NCBI RefSeq assembly: GCF_002554705.1
Contig: NZ_PDEP01000001.1
Coordinates: 434,001 to 498,000, forward strand
Origin: Longimonas halophila
GTDB taxonomy: Bacteria > Bacteroidota > Rhodothermia > Rhodothermales > Salinibacteraceae
Direction: 5' to 3'
DNA length: 64,000 nucleotides
A model generated the notes under the pieces. The model saw only the letters and a list, made by a program, of their open reading frames with translations, was not told where the DNA came from and did not search any database. Positions within the stretch are counted from its first letter, which is position 1. The number at the start of each line of letters is the position of its first letter. A program made the position numbers and the translations under genes. Shown here in pieces: positions 54,203 through 63,440 of the stretch.

Positions 54203-57200
54203 ATGGCAACGACTGATCAAAACGCATTCAAGAAAAAGCGACTGTTCCGTGTCGCACAGGAGCTCAATATTTCGACCGATCGGGTCGAAGAGTTTCTGAA
54301 AGAAGAGGGATACGAGGACGCGCTCACCGGGTCGGGGTTAACCGCCAAGATCGCCGATGAGGAAGCGTACCTGGTATTGCGGGAGAAGTACGCCGATGAC
54401 GCGCAAGCGGCCGAGCGGATTCGCGAACTTCGAGCGAGCGATGCTGCCGATTCGGCAGATCGCGACGAAGTCGCCTCGATCGACGAATCGGAGGGTCCAT
54501 CCCCTGAGCCAACGGCGAAGGCGGAGTCGGCCCCGGAAGCGTCTTCTTCCGACCCTTCGGAAGCCGTCGAAGAAGAGGAGCCAGACGTGATTCGGGCCAA
54601 CGACCGCACCAAAAGCGGCGGCTTGACCGTTGTGGGCGATTCCGATGACGAAGAGACGCCTGAAGAGGCAAGCGAACCGGCTGATGCCACCGCCGACGCT
54701 GATGCGCAGGCCGAACCGGCTGCCGATGCAGAGGATGACACGCCCGTCGCTGACGGAAAAACCGCTGACGAACAGGCTGCAGATGACGCGGAGCACACCG
54801 ACGGAACTGAAGCAGATGCTGTTGCAGAAGAACCTGTGGCCGACGAACCGCCGACAGACGCCGACAGCCCTGCTGACGAAGCAGGTGCGGACGCGGATAC
54901 TTCCTCCTCTGTAGACACTCAAGACGCAGTGTCTGACGAAGAGCCCCTTGAAGAGGAGGAGGCTGCTGAAGCAGTTGCCGAAGATGCGGTTGCTGAAGCG
55001 GACGATGAGTCGACCGATGCTGCCGAAACGCCAGAAGAACCTGCTGCCGAGGCAACGGAAGCAGAGGCGGAAGATGACGTCCAGGCTGATACGGAAGCCC
55101 AAGAAGGTGTCGCAGACACATCAGAAGATGACGAAGCGTCAAGCGTTGACGCTGAAGCAGATACGGAAATGGAAGACGAAGCTGCCGTATCCGCTGACGC
55201 GACCGAGGACGAATCTGAAGAAGCTGATGCTGTAGCCTCTGATGAGGAGGTCAGTGACGAAGCGGACGGATCGGATGAGGCATCTGAAGGCGAATCGCCG
55301 AAAGACGAGACGCTGAAAGCAAATCGTTATCGTCTTACCGGAACGCAAGTCGTTGGTAAGGTCGACCTTTCGAAGATGCGCCGCCGCAAGCGCAAGCGGA
55401 AGCGCAAGAAAAAGGAGAAGAAAGAACAGAAAAAGAAAGAACGCCAACAGAAAAAGCAAAAACAGCGGCAGAAGAAAAAGCGCAAGAAGAAGAAAAGCCG
55501 CAAGCCGAAAGAAGAGGACGTCGAGAAGACGATCCAAGAGACGCTCCAGGAGCTCGAACAGGGCGCCAGCCGCGCGCGTCAGCGCCGCCGCCGCCGTCGC
55601 CGTCAGCGCCACGAAGAAGAGCGCAAGCGCGAGCGCGAGCGCAAGGCCGAGCAAGAAAGCGTGCTGCGCGTGACCGAGTACGTGTCGACTGGCGAGCTGG
55701 CCAATCTCATGGGCGAGCCCGTGAAGGAGGTCATCGCTTCGCTCTTTGATGCGGGCATGATGGTCTCGATCAACCAGCGCCTCGACCGCGATACGATTGA
55801 GTTCATCGCGGCGGAGTACGACATGGAGGTCGAGTTCATCGACGAGTTCAGCACCGACGCGATCGAAGTCCGCGAAGACGATCCAGAAGATCTGGAGAAG
55901 CGCGCTCCGGTTGTTACGGTGATGGGCCACGTTGATCACGGTAAGACGTCGCTGCTTGACTACATCCGCAGCGCTAATGTCGTTGCGGGCGAGGAAGGCG
56001 GCATTACACAGCACATTGGAGCACACCAGGTCGATCTGTCAGATCAGGAGGGATCCATTACCTTCCTTGATACGCCGGGCCACGAGGCCTTTACGGCCAT
56101 GCGTGCCCGCGGTGCAAAAGCCACCGATATTGTGATTCTGGTGGTGGCCGCCGACGATTCGGTGATGCCGCAGACCATTGAGGCCATCAACCACTCGCAA
56201 GCGGCGGACGTGCCCCTTGTGGTTGCAATTAACAAGATGGATAAGCCGGAAGCCGACGCACAGCGCGTGAAGGCTGAACTGGCCGAACACAACGTGCTCG
56301 TTGAGGAATACGGCGGAAACGTGCAGTCTGCCGAAGTATCTGCCGAAACCGGAGACGGCATCGACGACCTGCTGGAGAAGGTGCTCTTGCAGTCTGAACT
56401 GCTCGAACTGAAGGCCAACCCCGACCGCGAAGCTGATGGTGTGATCATCGAAAGCCGCCTGGAGAAGGGGCGTGGCAACGTGGTTACGGTGCTCGTGCAG
56501 AACGGCACGCTCGAAGTGGGCGATCCGTTTGTTGCGGGGATGTACAGCGGACGCGTCCGAGCTATGTTCGATGAGCGCGACAATCGCATCGAAGAGGTGG
56601 GGCCGTCACAGCCGGCTCTGATCCTGGGCTGCAACGGTTCGCCCGAAGTGGGCGACCAGTTTGTGGTGCTTGATGATGAGGGCGAGGCCCGCGAGATCGC
56701 GCAGAACCGTCAGCGTATTCACCGCGAGCAGGAGCTGCGTCGCAAGAGCCAACTCTCGCTCGACGAGATTGGCCGTCGCCTCTCCACTGGCGAATACAGC
56801 GAACTCAACCTCATTGTCAAAGCCGATGTGGGCGGTTCGGTCGAAGCCTTGGCCGATGCGCTCCTGAAGCTCCGTACCGACGAGGTCGCCGTACGTATCA
56901 TCCACAGCGGCGTTGGCGCGATCAACGAGAGCGACGTGATGCTGGCCCGTGCCTCCGAAGCCGTTATTATCGGCTTCCAGGTACGCCCAACCTCAGGCGC
57001 CCGCGACGCGGCCAAGCGCGAAGAAGTCGACATTCGCACATACTCGATTATCTACGACGCGATTGAAGACGTCCACGATGCGCTCGAGGGCATGTTGAGT
57101 CCTGAGAAGCGCGAAGAAGTGAAGGGACGTGCCGAAGTGCGCGAGATCTTCAAGGTGCCGGGTGTAGGCACGGTGGCCGGATCGTACGTCACCGACGGTG

Positions 57201-57415
57201 TCATCAGCCGCGACTTCCGTGTCCGCGTACTTCGCGAAGGCGTAGTCGTGTACGAAGGCGAATTGAGCTCGCTCAAACGCTTCCAAGACGATGTGAAGGA
57301 GGTGAAGACTGGATACGAATGCGGCATCTCCATTGAGAACTTCGACGATATCAAGGTTGGCGATGAGTTTGAATGCTACGTGGTCGTTGAAGAGCGACGC
57401 ACGCTGGAAGTCTAA
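54203..57415 (+). CDS. infB: Translation initiation factor IF-2 with expanded charged linker
   Basis: 1070 residues. It positions fMet-tRNA on the 30S subunit with GTP. An N-terminal IF2_N domain (about 10-60) is followed by an Asp/Glu/Ala linker (about residues 70-372), then a Lys/Arg-rich block (about 388-485) and a second IF2_N-like segment. The GTPase is intact: G1 'GHVDHGKT' (575-582), G3 'DTPGH' (623-627), G4 'NKMD' (677-680). C-terminal domains end in '[11 protein letters not shown]'. The linker makes the protein longer than the 880-890 residues typical of many IF2s. Located 242 bases after nusA. A hairpin without T-run follows. Confidence 0.96.
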   Translation: MATTDQNAFKKKRLFRVAQELNISTDRVEEFLKEEGYEDALTGSGLTAKIADEEAYLVLREKYADDAQAAERIRELRASDAADSADRDEVASIDESEGPSPEPTAKAESAPEASSSDPSEAVEEEEPDVIRANDRTKSGGLTVVGDSDDEETPEEASEPADATADADAQAEPAADAEDDTPVADGKTADEQAADDAEHTDGTEADAVAEEPVADEPPTDADSPADEAGADADTSSSVDTQDAVSDEEPLEEEEAAEAVAEDAVAEADDESTDAAETPEEPAAEATEAEAEDDVQADTEAQEGVADTSEDDEASSVDAEADTEMEDEAAVSADATEDESEEADAVASDEEVSDEADGSDEASEGESPKDETLKANRYRLTGTQVVGKVDLSKMRRRKRKRKRKKKEKKEQKKKERQQKKQKQRQKKKRKKKKSRKPKEEDVEKTIQETLQELEQGASRARQRRRRRRRQRHEEERKRERERKAEQESVLRVTEYVSTGELANLMGEPVKEVIASLFDAGMMVSINQRLDRDTIEFIAAEYDMEVEFIDEFSTDAIEVREDDPEDLEKRAPVVTVMGHVDHGKTSLLDYIRSANVVAGEEGGITQHIGAHQVDLSDQEGSITFLDTPGHEAFTAMRARGAKATDIVILVVAADDSVMPQTIEAINHSQAADVPLVVAINKMDKPEADAQRVKAELAEHNVLVEEYGGNVQSAEVSAETGDGIDDLLEKVLLQSELLELKANPDREADGVIIESRLEKGRGNVVTVLVQNGTLEVGDPFVAGMYSGRVRAMFDERDNRIEEVGPSQPALILGCNGSPEVGDQFVVLDDEGEAREIAQNRQRIHREQELRRKSQLSLDEIGRRLSTGEYSELNLIVKADVGGSVEALADALLKLRTDEVAVRIIHSGVGAINESDVMLARASEAVIIGFQVRPTSGARDAAKREEVDIRTYSIIYDAIEDVHDALEGMLSPEKREEVKGRAEVREIFKVPGVGTVAGSYVTDGVISRDFRVRVLREGVVVYEGELSSLKRFQDDVKEVKTGYECGISIENFDDIKVGDEFECYVVVEERRTLEV

Positions 57416-57446
57416 TCGCTGCCTCTATCCACGCATCATGCATCAA

Positions 57447-57483
57447 GGCGCTCGGCCTGGCGGTTTCCCGCTGGCCGAGCGCC
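57447..57483 (+). other. Hairpin between infB and rbfA
   Basis: An 11-base perfect stem (GGCGCTCGGCC / GGCCGAGCGCC) encloses a 15-base loop 31 bases after the infB stop. It is not followed by a T-run, so it may act as an RNA-processing site or weak attenuator rather than a terminator. Confidence 0.5.
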
Positions 57484-57527
57484 GGTTGCATTGCCCGCTG
57501 CCTTCGTTCTGTTGTGTTGTTTCCCCT

Positions 57528-57923
57528 ATGAGTATCCGAACCGAACGCGTTGCTGCACTCATCCAGCGCGAGGTTGCCCAGATTCTGCAGCAAGATTACG
57601 CCGAGCGCCTTACCCCAATGGTAACGATCACCGACGCACGGGTCACGAAAGACCTCTCTATTGCGTATGTCTACGCCAGTGTAATGGGCGAGACGGAGGC
57701 CGAGCGCAAAGCTACGTTCAAGCAGTTGGAAGCTCTGAGCGATGAGGTGCGCTCCAGTCTGGCCAGTCGAATTCGCCATCAGATGCGCACGATTCCCGAA
57801 GTGCGCTTCTTTCTGGATGAATCGCTCCAGCGCGCTAAGCGCATGGAAAACCTGTTCGACCGCATCCGTGCCGAGCGTGAACGGCGGCTCTCCGACTCCG
57901 AAACGCCCGACGCTGCTCAGTAA
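57528..57923 (+). CDS. rbfA: Ribosome-binding factor A
   Basis: 131 residues from the ATG at 57528, which fits the family N-terminus '[17 protein letters not shown]'. The KH-like fold is shown by '[23 protein letters not shown]' and the final '[22 protein letters not shown]'. RbfA helps process the 5' end of 16S rRNA and cold adaptation. An upstream open frame to 57333 overlaps infB and is not used. truB begins about 60 bases downstream. Confidence 0.93.
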   Translation: MSIRTERVAALIQREVAQILQQDYAERLTPMVTITDARVTKDLSIAYVYASVMGETEAERKATFKQLEALSDEVRSSLASRIRHQMRTIPEVRFFLDESLQRAKRMENLFDRIRAERERRLSDSETPDAAQ

Positions 57924-57982
57924 CTACTCGGGTGGATTCGCGTCTGCATCGCATCCCCTTCATTTTGTCCCGCACTGCCTTC

Positions 57983-58726
57983 ATGGTCACGGCTGCATCG
58001 CAGCGCCCCATTCCGCCCGATATTGTGGTGCGTGCGCCCGACTGCCCCAACCCGGCCCAGGCGGCGCTGCTTATCGACAAGCCCAATGGGCCCACCTCAC
58101 ATGATGTGGTGCACCGCGTACGGCGTCATTTTGGGGGATGCAAAACGGGGCACGCAGGCACGCTCGACCCACTGGCTACCGGACTACTCGTCTTGCTTTT
58201 GGGGAGGGCAACCAAGCTACAAGATGCATTCATGCATCTGGGTAAAACCTATCGCGGCACGTTGCGTCTGGGGGCCACCACGCCTACGTACGACCGCGAG
58301 CAGCCCGAAGATGCCACCTACCCGTGGCAGCACATCAGCGATTCGGATCTGAAAGCTGCTACCGCTCAGTTCAAGGGCACCATCACGCAGCGCCCGCCCA
58401 TGTATTCGGCCGTGCGTGTGAAAGGCGAGCGGCTCTACAAAAAAGCGCGCCGTGGCGAAACCGCCGTCCGTCCACCACGCCATGTTACCATCGATACATT
58501 CGATATTCTGCATCGTGAAGGCCGCGATGTGACGTTTGAGGTCGTCTGCTCTAAGGGCACGTACATCCGCTCGCTTGCAGACGACCTGGGACGAGCGCTC
58601 GATTCAGGGGCCTATCTGACGGCGCTTCGGCGGACCCACATTGGCTCATATGCCGTCGACACGGCCTGGTCTCTCGACGCACTGCTTCGCACCTGTCCCT
58701 CCCCAAGCACCGACTCCTCCTCATGA
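57983..58726 (+). CDS. truB: tRNA pseudouridine55 synthase
   Basis: 247 residues from the ATG at 57983; a GTG at 57932 in frame would add 17 residues. It makes the universal pseudouridine 55 in the T-loop. Motifs: 'LLIDKPNGPTSHDVVHRVR', catalytic Asp62 in 'HAGTLDPLATGLLVLLLG', 'KTYRGTLRLG', 'PPMYSAVRVKGERLYKKARRG' and 'CSKGTYIRSLADDLG'. The stop overlaps the ribF start by four bases (ATGA), giving translational coupling. Confidence 0.94.
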   Translation: MVTAASQRPIPPDIVVRAPDCPNPAQAALLIDKPNGPTSHDVVHRVRRHFGGCKTGHAGTLDPLATGLLVLLLGRATKLQDAFMHLGKTYRGTLRLGATTPTYDREQPEDATYPWQHISDSDLKAATAQFKGTITQRPPMYSAVRVKGERLYKKARRGETAVRPPRHVTIDTFDILHREGRDVTFEVVCSKGTYIRSLADDLGRALDSGAYLTALRRTHIGSYAVDTAWSLDALLRTCPSPSTDSSS

Positions 58727-59691
58727 CACGTGAGATTGGCTGGGCACAGATCCAGCGCGATGCGTCCTCGGTTGTCACGGTGGGCACGTTCGACGGCGTG
58801 CACCGTGGGCATCAGGCAATTCTTTCGTTCCTGTGCGAGCGGGCCGACGCGCTCGGAGGCACGCCAACCGTGCTCACGTTCGATCCGCACCCGCGCTCGG
58901 TTGTGCGCAACGCTGATGTCCCGCTGCTCACGACGATCGATGAGCGGGCCCGTGCGTTAGAACAGGCAGGTGTGGCGCGCATGGTGGTGCTTCCCTTTAC
59001 ACACAACCTTGCGCAGTACGACCCAGAAGCATACGTGCGTGAGGTGCTCTGGGAGACCATTGGGCTGCAGGCTATCGCTGTAGGCTACGACCATCGTTTT
59101 GGCCGCGATCGTGGGGGCGATGTGTCGCTGCTGCGGACTATGGGCACCGACCTCGGCTTCACTGTAGAAGAAATTCCGCCCCAGTCCGAAGACAATGCGG
59201 TGATCTCATCTACGCGTATCCGTACACAGATCGCGGAGGAGGGCGCTGTTGATGATGCCGCTCGGCTGCTGGGACGCCGGTACACGCTTACAGGTACCGT
59301 AGAGCAGGGCGACCAGCGGGGGCGCACTATTGGCTTCCCCACCGCGAATATTGGCGTACGGGATGCGCGCTCCTGCATCCCCAAAAATGGGGTGTATGCC
59401 ACCCGCGTGCATGGGACCGCGTTGGGGACGCCCCGCGTCGGGATGTGCAATATCGGGGTGCGGCCCACCTTCGACGGCAAAACGCCCACCATTGAAGTTC
59501 ACCTGCTCGACTTCGCAGGAGATTTGTACGATGAGACGCTATGCGTAGAGTTTGTGCAAAGACTGCGCGACGAGGTCAAATTTGATTCGGTGGATGCGCT
59601 GAAGGCGCAACTTTCGAAAGATCGAGCCCATTGCATACGTGTTATGGAAGCCGCACGCCCGCTTTCAACATCTAAAAGCGGGTGCGTGTAA
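58723..59691 (+). CDS. ribF: Bifunctional riboflavin kinase / FAD synthetase
   Basis: 322 residues. The N-terminal nucleotidyltransferase has 'VGTFDGVHRGHQAIL' (20-34) and 'GYDHRFGRDRGGD' before 'VISSTRIRTQI'; the C-terminal riboflavin kinase has 'TGTVEQGDQRGRTIGFPTANI' and 'PTFDGKTPTIEVHLLDF'. It converts riboflavin to FMN and then FAD. It is coupled to truB by a four-base overlap, and rpsO starts 96 bases downstream behind a possible -10 element. Confidence 0.95.
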   Translation: MTREIGWAQIQRDASSVVTVGTFDGVHRGHQAILSFLCERADALGGTPTVLTFDPHPRSVVRNADVPLLTTIDERARALEQAGVARMVVLPFTHNLAQYDPEAYVREVLWETIGLQAIAVGYDHRFGRDRGGDVSLLRTMGTDLGFTVEEIPPQSEDNAVISSTRIRTQIAEEGAVDDAARLLGRRYTLTGTVEQGDQRGRTIGFPTANIGVRDARSCIPKNGVYATRVHGTALGTPRVGMCNIGVRPTFDGKTPTIEVHLLDFAGDLYDETLCVEFVQRLRDEVKFDSVDALKAQLSKDRAHCIRVMEAARPLSTSKSGCV

Positions 59692-59706
59692 ATGCTGTGA
59701 TTGTAG

Positions 59707-59725
59707 CGTCCAGGTCGTCTGGACG
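59707..59725 (+). other. Short hairpin after ribF
   Basis: CGTCCAG / CTGGACG stem with a 5-base loop, 15 bases after the ribF stop. There is no T-run, so it is a weak candidate for a processing or attenuation structure. Confidence 0.4.
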
Positions 59726-59753
59726 ATGGAGTCCGGTATCTTCTTTAGCATGG

Positions 59754-59759
59754 TATAAT
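59754..59759 (+). promoter_or_regulatory. TATAAT -10-like box before rpsO
   Basis: TGGTATAAT resembles an extended -10 element (TGnTATAAT). It lies 28 bases before the rpsO ATG, giving a plausible independent rpsO-pnp promoter. A -35 box at the proper spacing (TTCTTT) is weak. Confidence 0.4.
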
Positions 59760-59787
59760 CTAAAGAGGAACTAACCCCCAAACCTGT

Positions 59788-60054
59788 ATGATTACAAAAG
59801 AGCGTAAGAGCGAGCTGGTCGAAGAATATGGCAACAGCCCAACCGATACGGGCACTGCTGAGGTACAAGTTGCCATCTTCAGCGAGCGGATTAGCAATCT
59901 GACCGAGCATTTGAAAGAGCATCCGAACGACCATTCTACGCGCCACGGGCTACTGAAACTGGTTGGCAAGCGCCGCCGCCTGCTCAACTACCTGAAAGAC
60001 AAGGACATTGAGCGGTACCGGACACTCATCCAAGACCTGGGGCTCCGTAAATAG
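59788..60054 (+). CDS. rpsO: 30S ribosomal protein S15
   Basis: 88 residues, the usual length. Primary 16S rRNA-binding protein that joins S6, S8 and S18 in the central domain. Family landmarks '[25 protein letters not shown]', '[23 protein letters not shown]' and '[12 protein letters not shown]' are complete. It may be transcribed from its own -10 box at 59754 and is followed by a 13-base hairpin and pnp, as in many bacteria. Confidence 0.97.
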   Translation: MITKERKSELVEEYGNSPTDTGTAEVQVAIFSERISNLTEHLKEHPNDHSTRHGLLKLVGKRRRLLNYLKDKDIERYRTLIQDLGLRK

Positions 60055-60062
60055 ACACGTAC

Positions 60063-60093
60063 AGCGGCATCCTGCCCCGCGCAGGATGCCGCT
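60063..60093 (+). terminator. Strong hairpin/terminator between rpsO and pnp
   Basis: A perfect 13-base stem (AGCGGCATCCTGC / GCAGGATGCCGCT) with a 5-base loop CCCGC, followed by TTCGTTTG. The T-run is imperfect, so partial termination or an RNase III-type processing site controlling pnp is likely; both are known in rpsO-pnp operons. Confidence 0.75.
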
Positions 60094-60224
60094 TTCGTTT
60101 GCGCGTTGATGCCCAGCAGAAAGTCTCTGCCGGGCAGACGGGCTGTACCGGAGGGCGCACACGCGCACGGCGCCGCATCGCTCCGGGCCCATCACCAGTT
60201 GTTGACTGAACGAGATACCTATAC

Positions 60225-62351
60225 ATGCCAGACGCAACCATCCAATCTATCGAATTTGCTCCGGGACGATCGCTCTCGATCGAAACCGGACGCATTGCCC
60301 GCCAGGCCAACGGCTCTACCGTAGTCCGGCTGGGGGACACCATGGTGCTTTCCACCGCTACGCTGTCCGATTCCATTCAAGAAGGTAAGAACTTCTTTCC
60401 GCTGACTGTTGACTACCGCGAGAAGTTTGCGGCAGGCGGCAAAGTGCCCGGCGGCTTCATCAAGCGTGAGGGACGTCCTACTGATAAGGAAACCCTGACG
60501 GCTCGCCTCGTAGACCGGGCTGTTCGTCCGCTCTTCCCCGACGGGTTCTACCACAGCGTGCACCTTGTTAACTTTGTTATTTCGGCGGGGAATGACTACG
60601 ACGCCGATATTCTTGCGGGCGTGGGCTCGTCGGCAGCGCTTTTGCTGGCCGGTGCACCGTTCCAGGGACCCATGGCTGAAGTGCGCGTAGGCCGCGTTGA
60701 TGGCGAGTTTGTCATCAACCCTACGATGCAGCAGACCGCCGAGAGCGACATGAACCTCATTGTGGCGGGCAAGCAAGACGCGCTGGTCATGGTTGAGGGT
60801 GAGGCCGACGAGATCAGCGAAGACGAGATGATCGACGCGCTCGACACCGCGCACGTCGCCATCCGCAAGCTGTGCAACGGCCAAGAGCAGCTGGCCCGTG
60901 CCTTTGGCACCGCCGATGACTTCGAGTGGACGCAGCACGTTACGCCAGAAGCGGCCATCGAGAAGGTGCGCCAGCAGTTCGGCCAGCGCGTGGCCGACCA
61001 TGTGCGTGCGCCGTACAAGAAAGAAACCTTCTATGCGGGCATCGACACGATCAAAGACGAGGCTGTTGAAGCGCTTGTCTCTGACGATGAAGACGGATTC
61101 GACGCCGGTACCATCCGCGATGCGGTAAGTGCGGTGGAGAAGGAGTCGATGCGTGAGATGATCCTTGCCGACGGTAAGCGCGTTGACGGGCGCGACCTGA
61201 CGAGTGTGCGCGACCTTTCAATGGAAACGGGCTACCTGCCCCGCGTACATGGCTCAGCCATCTTTACCCGCGGCGAAACGCAAGTGCTGGGCTCCCTTAC
61301 GCTGGGCACCTCGAAAGACGTGCAGCCGGTCGATGAGGTGTTCGATGATGCTGACAAGTCGTTCTACCTACACTACCGCTTCCCGCCGTTCTCAGTTGGT
61401 GAGGCAAGCTACCTGCGGGGTCCGAAACGTCGCGAAATTGGACACGGCATGCTGGCCGAACGCGCCCTGCGCCCAGTCATCCCTGGACAGGACGAGTTCC
61501 CGTATGTCATCCGCATCAACGCGGATGTGATGGAGTCGAACGGCTCCTCCTCCATGGCCAGCGTCTGCGCCGGCTCCCTCGCACTTATGGACGCCGGGGT
61601 CCCGATCAAGAAACCGGTATCGGGCATCGCGATGGGACTCGTCACGGACGGCGAGCGGACGCAAGTCCTCACCGATATCCTCGGGCTGGAGGATCACCTC
61701 GGCGACATGGACTTCAAGATCACGGGCACGCGCGACGGCATTACGGCCTGTCAGATGGACATTAAGGTGGCTGGACTCTCGCGTGAGGTGCTTGCCAAGG
61801 CGCTGAAGCAGTCGAACGCAGCCCGCATGGAGATCTTGGACGCAATGGAGCAGTCGCTGCCTGCGCCGCGTCAGGATCTCTCAGAGTACGCACCGCGCCT
61901 TACGAAGCTTACGATCGATCCGGAGCATATCGGCGCCGTAATTGGCCCCGGTGGCAAGGTTGTGAAGAGCATCCAGAAGGAGACCAACACCGACGTCACC
62001 ATCGAAGAGGAAGATGGCGTGGGACTGGTCACCATCGCGGCCAAGAATCAGCAGGACGCTGAAGCCGCGATCGAACGCGTAAAGCAGATTGTGGCTGTTC
62101 CTGAAGAAGGCGAAGACTACGTGGGCACGGTGAAAACCATCCGCGACTTCGGTGCCTTCATTGAGATCATGCCTGAAAAGACTGGACTGCTGCACGTCTC
62201 CGAAATCGCCCATGACTACGTCGAAAACGTAGAGGACTACATGAAGGTGGGCGACAAAGTGAAAGTTCACCTGCTGGAGGTGCGCGATGACGGCAAGATG
62301 CGTCTGACGCGGAAGCCGTTCCTCGATAAGGAGAACGGAGCGGATCGCTAA
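60225..62351 (+). CDS. pnp: Polyribonucleotide nucleotidyltransferase (PNPase)
   Basis: 708 residues. It degrades RNA 3'-5' phosphorolytically. Two RNase PH cores (about 10-230 and 325-550) are joined by a helical domain; the second carries 'EIGHGMLAERAL' and 'MDFKITGTRDGITACQMDIK'. A KH domain with 'IGAVIGPGGKVVKSIQ' (about 565-620) and an S1 domain ('GTVKTIRDFGAFIEIMPEKTGLLHVSEIA', about 630-700) follow. It starts 131 bases behind the rpsO hairpin; autoregulation through 5' leader cleavage is known in other bacteria. Confidence 0.97.
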   Translation: MPDATIQSIEFAPGRSLSIETGRIARQANGSTVVRLGDTMVLSTATLSDSIQEGKNFFPLTVDYREKFAAGGKVPGGFIKREGRPTDKETLTARLVDRAVRPLFPDGFYHSVHLVNFVISAGNDYDADILAGVGSSAALLLAGAPFQGPMAEVRVGRVDGEFVINPTMQQTAESDMNLIVAGKQDALVMVEGEADEISEDEMIDALDTAHVAIRKLCNGQEQLARAFGTADDFEWTQHVTPEAAIEKVRQQFGQRVADHVRAPYKKETFYAGIDTIKDEAVEALVSDDEDGFDAGTIRDAVSAVEKESMREMILADGKRVDGRDLTSVRDLSMETGYLPRVHGSAIFTRGETQVLGSLTLGTSKDVQPVDEVFDDADKSFYLHYRFPPFSVGEASYLRGPKRREIGHGMLAERALRPVIPGQDEFPYVIRINADVMESNGSSSMASVCAGSLALMDAGVPIKKPVSGIAMGLVTDGERTQVLTDILGLEDHLGDMDFKITGTRDGITACQMDIKVAGLSREVLAKALKQSNAARMEILDAMEQSLPAPRQDLSEYAPRLTKLTIDPEHIGAVIGPGGKVVKSIQKETNTDVTIEEEDGVGLVTIAAKNQQDAEAAIERVKQIVAVPEEGEDYVGTVKTIRDFGAFIEIMPEKTGLLHVSEIAHDYVENVEDYMKVGDKVKVHLLEVRDDGKMRLTRKPFLDKENGADR

Positions 62352-62403
62352 GCAAGCACATCCACACGACCCATACGGTCTGTCTACAGGCTGTAACACA
62401 CTG

Positions 62404-62435
62404 CGTAGGGGCAATCACTTCCGATTGCCCCTACG
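62404..62435. repeat. GTAGGGGCAATC palindromic repeat
   Basis: A 13-base perfect stem (CGTAGGGGCAATC / GATTGCCCCTACG) with loop ACTTCC, between pnp and the epimerase gene. It shares the GTAGGG...CCCTAC ends with the palindrome at 48925-48952. Confidence 0.75.
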
Positions 62436-62472
62436 GTTGTATGGGGCGGAGGTCTTACAATTGTACAATAAA

Positions 62473-62484
62473 CCGTTATTGCAA
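62473..62484 (+). promoter_or_regulatory. CCGTTATTGCAA motif touching the epimerase start
   Basis: The motif's last A is the first base of the ATG at 62484. If it is a promoter element, the transcript would have to start inside or after the start codon, so a leader or initiation signal is an alternative. Confidence 0.4.
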
Positions 62485-63422
62485 TGAAATTACTTTGCAG
62501 TGGAGCTGCTGGATTTATCGGCTCCCATGTCGCCGAGGCATTTATCGAAGATGGACACGACGTACATATCGTTGATGACCTCTCAGGGGGAAAGCGATCC
62601 AACGTGCCGTCTGGAGCTACTTTTCATCATCTCGACATTCGGAGCGAGGAGGCTACAGCGCTCGTGCAGGCAGAACGCTTCGACATGCTCGTGCACCACG
62701 CCGCCCAGATGAACGTGCGGGAATCCGTAAAACATCCGCGTGAGGATGCATCTGTCAACGTTGACGGCCTGCTGAATCTGATGGAAGCTGGACGCGAGAA
62801 TGGCCTTCAGCGGGTGCTGTTTGCCTCAACCGGCGGGGCCATCTACGGCGATCCGGTGTACGCGCCCCAGGATGAAGAGCACCCGCTCTGTCCGGTATCG
62901 CCATACGGTGTAAGTAAGCTGGCATCGGAGAAGTATCTGGACTTCTACCGGGAAGAGTATGGCATTCCGTACGTGTCGCTGCGCTATGCGAACGTGTACG
63001 GGCCGCGCCAGAATCCGGCCGGAGAGGCCGGGGTCATTGCAATCTTTATTGAGCAGATGCTAAATGGAGAGACGCCGACCATCTACGGGGACGGGACGCA
63101 GACGCGCGATTACATCTACATCGACGATGTGGTGGCGATGAACCGTGCGGTGATGGAGTACGAAGGCACACGTATTTTCAACGTGGGTACAGGAGAAGAA
63201 ACCAGCCTGAACACGCTCTTCGAGTCCATTCAGAAGCATACAGATCCGAGTATCGACAACACGTACGGACCCGTGCAGCCCGGCGAGCAGATGCGGAGTG
63301 TGCTCGATATTTCGCGTGCGAAGAACGAACTTGGGTGGAGCCCGACTACCGATATGGATTACGGTATTGGGAAGACCGTCGAGTGGTTTGCGGCCCAGTT
63401 GACGTCTTCGCAATCTCAATAA
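62484..63422 (+). CDS. NAD-dependent sugar-nucleotide epimerase (UDP-glucose 4-epimerase-like)
   Basis: 312 residues of the extended SDR fold. NAD loop 'GAAGFIGSHVAEAF' (8-20), substrate-binding 'DDLSGGKRSN', catalytic 'FASTGGAIYG' (Ser115-Thr116) and 'YGVSKLASEK' (Tyr141, Lys145), then 'RYANVYGPRQNPAGEAGVIAIF' and 'YIYIDDVV'. This is the GalE-like group acting on UDP-glucose or UDP-GlcNAc; the exact sugar is not resolved. It lies between pnp and scpA, 18 bases before the latter. It may supply the sugar nucleotides for the glycan genes near 24-30 kb. Confidence 0.9.
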   Translation: MKLLCSGAAGFIGSHVAEAFIEDGHDVHIVDDLSGGKRSNVPSGATFHHLDIRSEEATALVQAERFDMLVHHAAQMNVRESVKHPREDASVNVDGLLNLMEAGRENGLQRVLFASTGGAIYGDPVYAPQDEEHPLCPVSPYGVSKLASEKYLDFYREEYGIPYVSLRYANVYGPRQNPAGEAGVIAIFIEQMLNGETPTIYGDGTQTRDYIYIDDVVAMNRAVMEYEGTRIFNVGTGEETSLNTLFESIQKHTDPSIDNTYGPVQPGEQMRSVLDISRAKNELGWSPTTDMDYGIGKTVEWFAAQLTSSQSQ

Positions 63423-63434
63423 TCTGTTATTGCA
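63421..63434 (+). promoter_or_regulatory. AATCTGTTATTGCA motif before scpA
   Basis: Core GTTATTGC as at 45893, 51567, 54099 and 62475. It overlaps the end of the epimerase stop and lies 6 bases before the scpA ATG. Confidence 0.4.
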
Positions 63435-63440
63435 TAATCA

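Noticed and set aside
54338-56026. Reverse frames opposite the IF2 linker
   Set aside because: The repetitive acidic and basic codons of infB create Arg/Leu-rich or hydrophobic antisense frames; they are not genes.
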